Notes under the pieces: model-generated
The model's database searches: none
What the model was told of the DNA's origin: nothing
The model's input: the letters and a program-made list of their open reading frames with translations, nothing else
Made by a program: the position numbers and the translations under genes
Origin: Xanthobacteraceae bacterium
Lineage (GTDB): Bacteria > Pseudomonadota > Alphaproteobacteria > Rhizobiales > Xanthobacteraceae
Length of the DNA stretch: 9,164 nt
Direction: 5' to 3'
Assembly: GCA_025929595.1 (NCBI GenBank)
Contig: JAICQA010000087.1
Location: 1-9,164, forward strand
Shown: positions 6,274-9,164 of the stretch, piece after piece
Layout of the letters: each line of letters starts with the position of its first letter
How positions within the stretch are numbered: position 1 is the stretch's first letter

Positions 6274-8376
6274 GTGTCAAATTTTGTCCAGACTCGCCGG
6301 GATGGCGAGGTCGCTGTCGTTGTCGTCAATAATCCGCCGGTCCACGCGCTGAAGCATGAAGTGCGGCAGGGGATTCTCGACGCCTTTACGAAGGCGAACG
6401 GGGATGCGGAGGTGAAGGCGATCGTGCTGGCGGCGGAGGGCCGGACCTTCATCGCCGGCGCCGACATCACCGAGTTCGGCAAGCCGCCGAAGGCGCCGAG
6501 CCTGATCGACGTGATCACGGCGATCGACGAGATCAAGAAGCCGACCGTCGCCGCGATGCACGGCACGCCTTTAGGCGGCGGGCTTGAGATCACACTTGCC
6601 TGTCATTTCCGCGTGGCATCGCCCGGCACACGGCTCGGACTTCCAGAGATCAAGCTCGGACTCATTCCCGGCGCAGGCGGCACGCAGCGCCTGCCGCGGC
6701 TCGTCGGCGTCGAGAAGGCGCTCGACATGATCCTCTCGGGCAATCCGATTCCGGTGAAGGACGCGCTGGCGCATGGACTGGTCGATGAGATCATCGAGGG
6801 GGATCTGATCGCGGGCGCCGTTGCGTTCGTGCGCAAGGCACTTGCTGATAAGCGCCCGCTCCGGCGCGTGCGCGATCTCGAAGACAAGCTCAAGCCTTTC
6901 CGCGACGATCCCGCCAAATTCGACGAGGCCGCCGCGAGCGCGGGCAAGCGGCAGGCCGGGCTCGATGCGCCACGCGCGGCGATCGAAGCGGTGCGCTGGA
7001 CGCTCAACGTACCAATCGACAAGGCGCTGAAAGAGGAGCGCGACACGTTCATCAAGCTGATGCTGGGCGACCAGTCCAAGGCGCAACGGCACCTCTTCTT
7101 CGCCGAGCGCGAAGCCGCGAAGATTCCGGGCATGGCCGCCGACGTGAAGCCGCGCGAGATCAGGAAGGCGGCGGTGATCGGCGCCGGCACGATGGGCGGC
7201 GGGATTTCGATGAATTTCGCCAATGCCGGCATTCCCGTCACGGTCGTGGAGATGTCGCAGGAGGCGCTCGACCGCGGCTTCAAGACGATCGAGAAAAATT
7301 ACGGCGCGAGCGTCAAGCGCGGTTCGCTCTCTCAGGCCGATATGGACAAGCGCCTGTCGAACTTTACGCGCGCGACTTCACTTGAAGCGGTCGCGGACGC
7401 AGACCTCATCATCGAGGCCGTGTTCGAGGAAATGGACATCAAGAAGAAGGTGTTCACAGAGCTCGACCGCATCGCCAAACCCGGCGCGGTGCTCGCCACC
7501 AACACTTCCTATCTCGACGTGAACGCCATCGCGAACATCACCAAACGCCCGCAGGACGTGTGCGGGATGCATTTCTTCAGCCCCGCGAACGTCATGAAGC
7601 TCCTGGAGATTGTGCGCGGGGAGAAGACGGCACCCGACGTGATCGCGACCGCCATGAATATCGGCCGCAAGATCGGCAAGGTGCCGGTGGTGGTCGGCGT
7701 CTGCCACGGCTTCGTCGGCAATCGCATGCTCTCGCCGCGCCAGACGCAGGCCGAGCGGTTGCTCCTGGAAGGTGCGATGCCACGCGACGTGGACGCGGCG
7801 GCGGTGGAGTTCGGCTTCCCGATGGGGCCGTTCGCCATGGGCGATCTTGCCGGCCTCGACGTGGGCTGGCGCATCCGCCGCGCCTTCGGGCTGCGGGCGG
7901 AGATCGCGGATTCGCTCTGCGAGCAGGGGCATTTCGGCCAGAAGACCGGCAAGGGCTTCTATGTCTATGAGCAGGGCTCGCGTGCTGGGGTGCCGAACCC
8001 GGAGGTCGAGACGCTGATTGCGGCCGCGTCGCAGAAGCTCGGCTTCAAACGCCGCCCGATCGACCGGCAGGAGATCATCGAACGCCTCGTGTTCCCGATG
8101 ATCAATGAGGGCGCGAAGATCCTCGATGAGGGGATCGCCTATCGTCCCGGCGATATCGATGTCGTGTGGGTCTATGGGTATGGCTGGCCGGTGTGGCGCG
8201 GCGGGCCGATGTTCTACGGCGACCAAGTCGGCCTGCCTTATATCCGGGACCAGTTGCACGAATATGCAAAGCGCTCCGGCGACAAGAGCCTGGAGCCCTC
8301 GTCCTATCTCACCAAGCTCGCAGACGAGGGGCGCGGCTTCGCTTCGCTCGCCGACGCCGCGAAGAAGAGCGCGTGA
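6274..8376 (+). CDS. pimF: Bifunctional enoyl-CoA hydratase / 3-hydroxyacyl-CoA dehydrogenase
   Basis: This 700-residue fusion does two successive beta-oxidation steps: hydration of trans-2-enoyl-CoA, then NAD-dependent oxidation to 3-ketoacyl-CoA. The N-terminal crotonase domain (about 1-190) has the oxyanion stretch FIAGADITEF (59-68) and both catalytic glutamates, Glu105 in GGGLE and Glu125 in LPEIKLGLIPGAGGTQRL. The dehydrogenase domain begins near 298 with the NAD-binding GAGTMGGG (303-310). It carries catalytic His433 in HFFSPANVMKLLE with partner Glu445, then GFVGNRM (479-485). Two C-terminal helical domains follow, with GPFAMGDLAGLDVGW (518-532) and VYGYGWPVWRGGPM (633-646). The layout is that of peroxisomal multifunctional enzyme type 1 and FadJ. 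GTG at 6274 fits the domain start and ribosome-binding site. The name pimF comes from gene order (fusion followed by ligase, IclR and liv genes nearby) and is less certain than the enzyme activity. Confidence 0.94.
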   Translation: MSNFVQTRRDGEVAVVVVNNPPVHALKHEVRQGILDAFTKANGDAEVKAIVLAAEGRTFIAGADITEFGKPPKAPSLIDVITAIDEIKKPTVAAMHGTPLGGGLEITLACHFRVASPGTRLGLPEIKLGLIPGAGGTQRLPRLVGVEKALDMILSGNPIPVKDALAHGLVDEIIEGDLIAGAVAFVRKALADKRPLRRVRDLEDKLKPFRDDPAKFDEAAASAGKRQAGLDAPRAAIEAVRWTLNVPIDKALKEERDTFIKLMLGDQSKAQRHLFFAEREAAKIPGMAADVKPREIRKAAVIGAGTMGGGISMNFANAGIPVTVVEMSQEALDRGFKTIEKNYGASVKRGSLSQADMDKRLSNFTRATSLEAVADADLIIEAVFEEMDIKKKVFTELDRIAKPGAVLATNTSYLDVNAIANITKRPQDVCGMHFFSPANVMKLLEIVRGEKTAPDVIATAMNIGRKIGKVPVVVGVCHGFVGNRMLSPRQTQAERLLLEGAMPRDVDAAAVEFGFPMGPFAMGDLAGLDVGWRIRRAFGLRAEIADSLCEQGHFGQKTGKGFYVYEQGSRAGVPNPEVETLIAAASQKLGFKRRPIDRQEIIERLVFPMINEGAKILDEGIAYRPGDIDVVWVYGYGWPVWRGGPMFYGDQVGLPYIRDQLHEYAKRSGDKSLEPSSYLTKLADEGRGFASLADAAKKSA

Positions 8377-9164
8377 GCTTCACGCGCCCATATCCGTGGG
8401 AGCGCTCTTATCCAAAGGGCGTGCGCTGGGACGCGCTGATCGAGATCGGCACGGTGCCGGCGATTCTCGACAATTCGGCGGATACTTACGGGCACAAGCC
8501 CGTCATCGAGTACCGCGACCGGCAGATAACTTATTCGGAACTTGCTGCGTTCTCGAAGAAGGCGGCGGAAGGACTGCGCCGGCTTGGTGTCGTCCGCGGA
8601 ACGCCGGTCGCGGTGTATCTGCCGAACACACCCTATCACATGATCACGTTCTTCGGCGCGCTGCGGCTCGGCGCCAAGATCGTTCATTTGAGTCCGCTCG
8701 ATGCGGAGCGCGAGCTCGCCTACAAGCTGAAGGATAGCGGCGCCAAGACGCTCGTCACGACCACTTTCCCGACGATGCTGCCGCGCGCGCTGAAGCTGCT
8801 GAAGGACGGTCATTGCGAGCGCGTGATCGTCGGCGACGACGCGCGCTGGGGCCCGCCGCCTGTCGCGCTCGAAACATTCCCTCCGAGCGACAAGGTGCTG
8901 GATTACGAGACGCTGCTCGCGCATGAGCCGGGCGCGCAGTTTCCCGACGTGTCGCCCGACGACATTGCGGTGCTGCAATACACCGGCGGCACCACCGGCA
9001 CGCCGAAGGGCGCCATGCTGACGCACGGCAATCTGACGGCGGCGGTCGCGAGCTACGGCGCGTGGCAGAGCGGGCAGGGGATCGAGCCGGCGCAGGATCG
9101 CGTCATCTGCGTGCTGCCGCTATTTCATATCTATGCGCTCACGAGCGTCATGCTGCGCGCAGTG
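8373..9164 (+). CDS. pimA: Acyl-CoA ligase (AMP-binding), N-terminal 264 residues, runs off the window
   Basis: The enzyme activates a carboxylic acid to its CoA thioester through an acyl-adenylate. The frame is open from GTG at 8373 to the last base (264 codons, no stop), so only about half of a usual 500-560 residue ligase is present. It opens VSFTRPYPWERSYPKGVRWD and contains ITYSELAAFSKKAAEGLRRLG (52-72) and GALRLGAKIVHLSPLDAERE (95-114), an acceptor-side helix region. The adenylate-binding P-loop YTGGTTGTPKGAMLTHGNL is at 203-221, followed by LPLFHIYALT. The GTG overlaps the previous stop as GTGA, so the genes are co-transcribed and probably coupled. The family includes FadD and the dicarboxylate ligase PimA, and the context favours PimA. 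Chain-length and substrate preference cannot be read from this half. Confidence 0.93.
   Translation, partial: MSFTRPYPWERSYPKGVRWDALIEIGTVPAILDNSADTYGHKPVIEYRDRQITYSELAAFSKKAAEGLRRLGVVRGTPVAVYLPNTPYHMITFFGALRLGAKIVHLSPLDAERELAYKLKDSGAKTLVTTTFPTMLPRALKLLKDGHCERVIVGDDARWGPPPVALETFPPSDKVLDYETLLAHEPGAQFPDVSPDDIAVLQYTGGTTGTPKGAMLTHGNLTAAVASYGAWQSGQGIEPAQDRVICVLPLFHIYALTSVMLRAV

Noticed and set aside
7378..8259. 293-codon minus-strand open frame opposite the dehydrogenase domain
   Set aside because: His/Arg/Asp-rich composition typical of antisense frames; the plus strand carries conserved catalytic motifs throughout.
8304..9026. 240-codon minus-strand open frame at the right end
   Set aside because: It opposes the acyl-CoA ligase frame, which has the adenylate P-loop and starts at a GTGA overlap.

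Overview
The window looks like chromosome of an alphaproteobacterium of the order Hyphomicrobiales, most like the Bradyrhizobium/Rhodopseudomonas group. The grounds are a GC-rich coding style, gene families typical of that group, an IclR regulator beside beta-oxidation and Liv-type transport genes, and a 45-bp palindromic intergenic repeat of a kind I recall from those genomes. No database search was possible.

Left end (1-203): about 50% GC sequence carrying the last 42 codons of an unrecognised reading frame, followed by the 3' part of a tRNA-Lys(CTT) gene from the anticodon loop to CCA. The 5' half of the tRNA is absent. This is the expected footprint of a genomic island integrated in a tRNA gene: the island lies to the left of the window and ordinary chromosome lies to the right.

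Minus strand (5998 down to 261): a compact run of an IclR-family regulator, then livG, livF, livH, livM and livK, closed by a strong UUCG-capped terminator. livG/livF and livM/livK overlap by ATGA, livF and livH are 10 bp apart, and the palindromic repeat sits between livH and livM. Together these five encode a complete Liv-family ABC importer: two ATPases, two permeases and one periplasmic binding protein.

Plus strand (6274 to the right edge): a 700-residue enoyl-CoA hydratase/3-hydroxyacyl-CoA dehydrogenase fusion overlaps by GTGA with an acyl-CoA ligase that runs off the window. The order, fusion then ligase, matches the start of the pimFABCDE operon of Rhodopseudomonas palustris, which degrades medium- and long-chain dicarboxylic and fatty acids.

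The divergent region (5999-6273) holds a good sigma70-like promoter for the catabolic genes, an array of four related 7-bp half-sites at 9-10 bp steps that looks like an IclR-type operator, and a separate 14-bp palindrome. Proposed reading: the importer brings in an organic acid (a dicarboxylate, fatty acid or aromatic acid rather than necessarily a branched-chain amino acid), the ligase activates it to a CoA thioester, the fusion protein carries out two beta-oxidation steps, and the IclR protein controls both sides.
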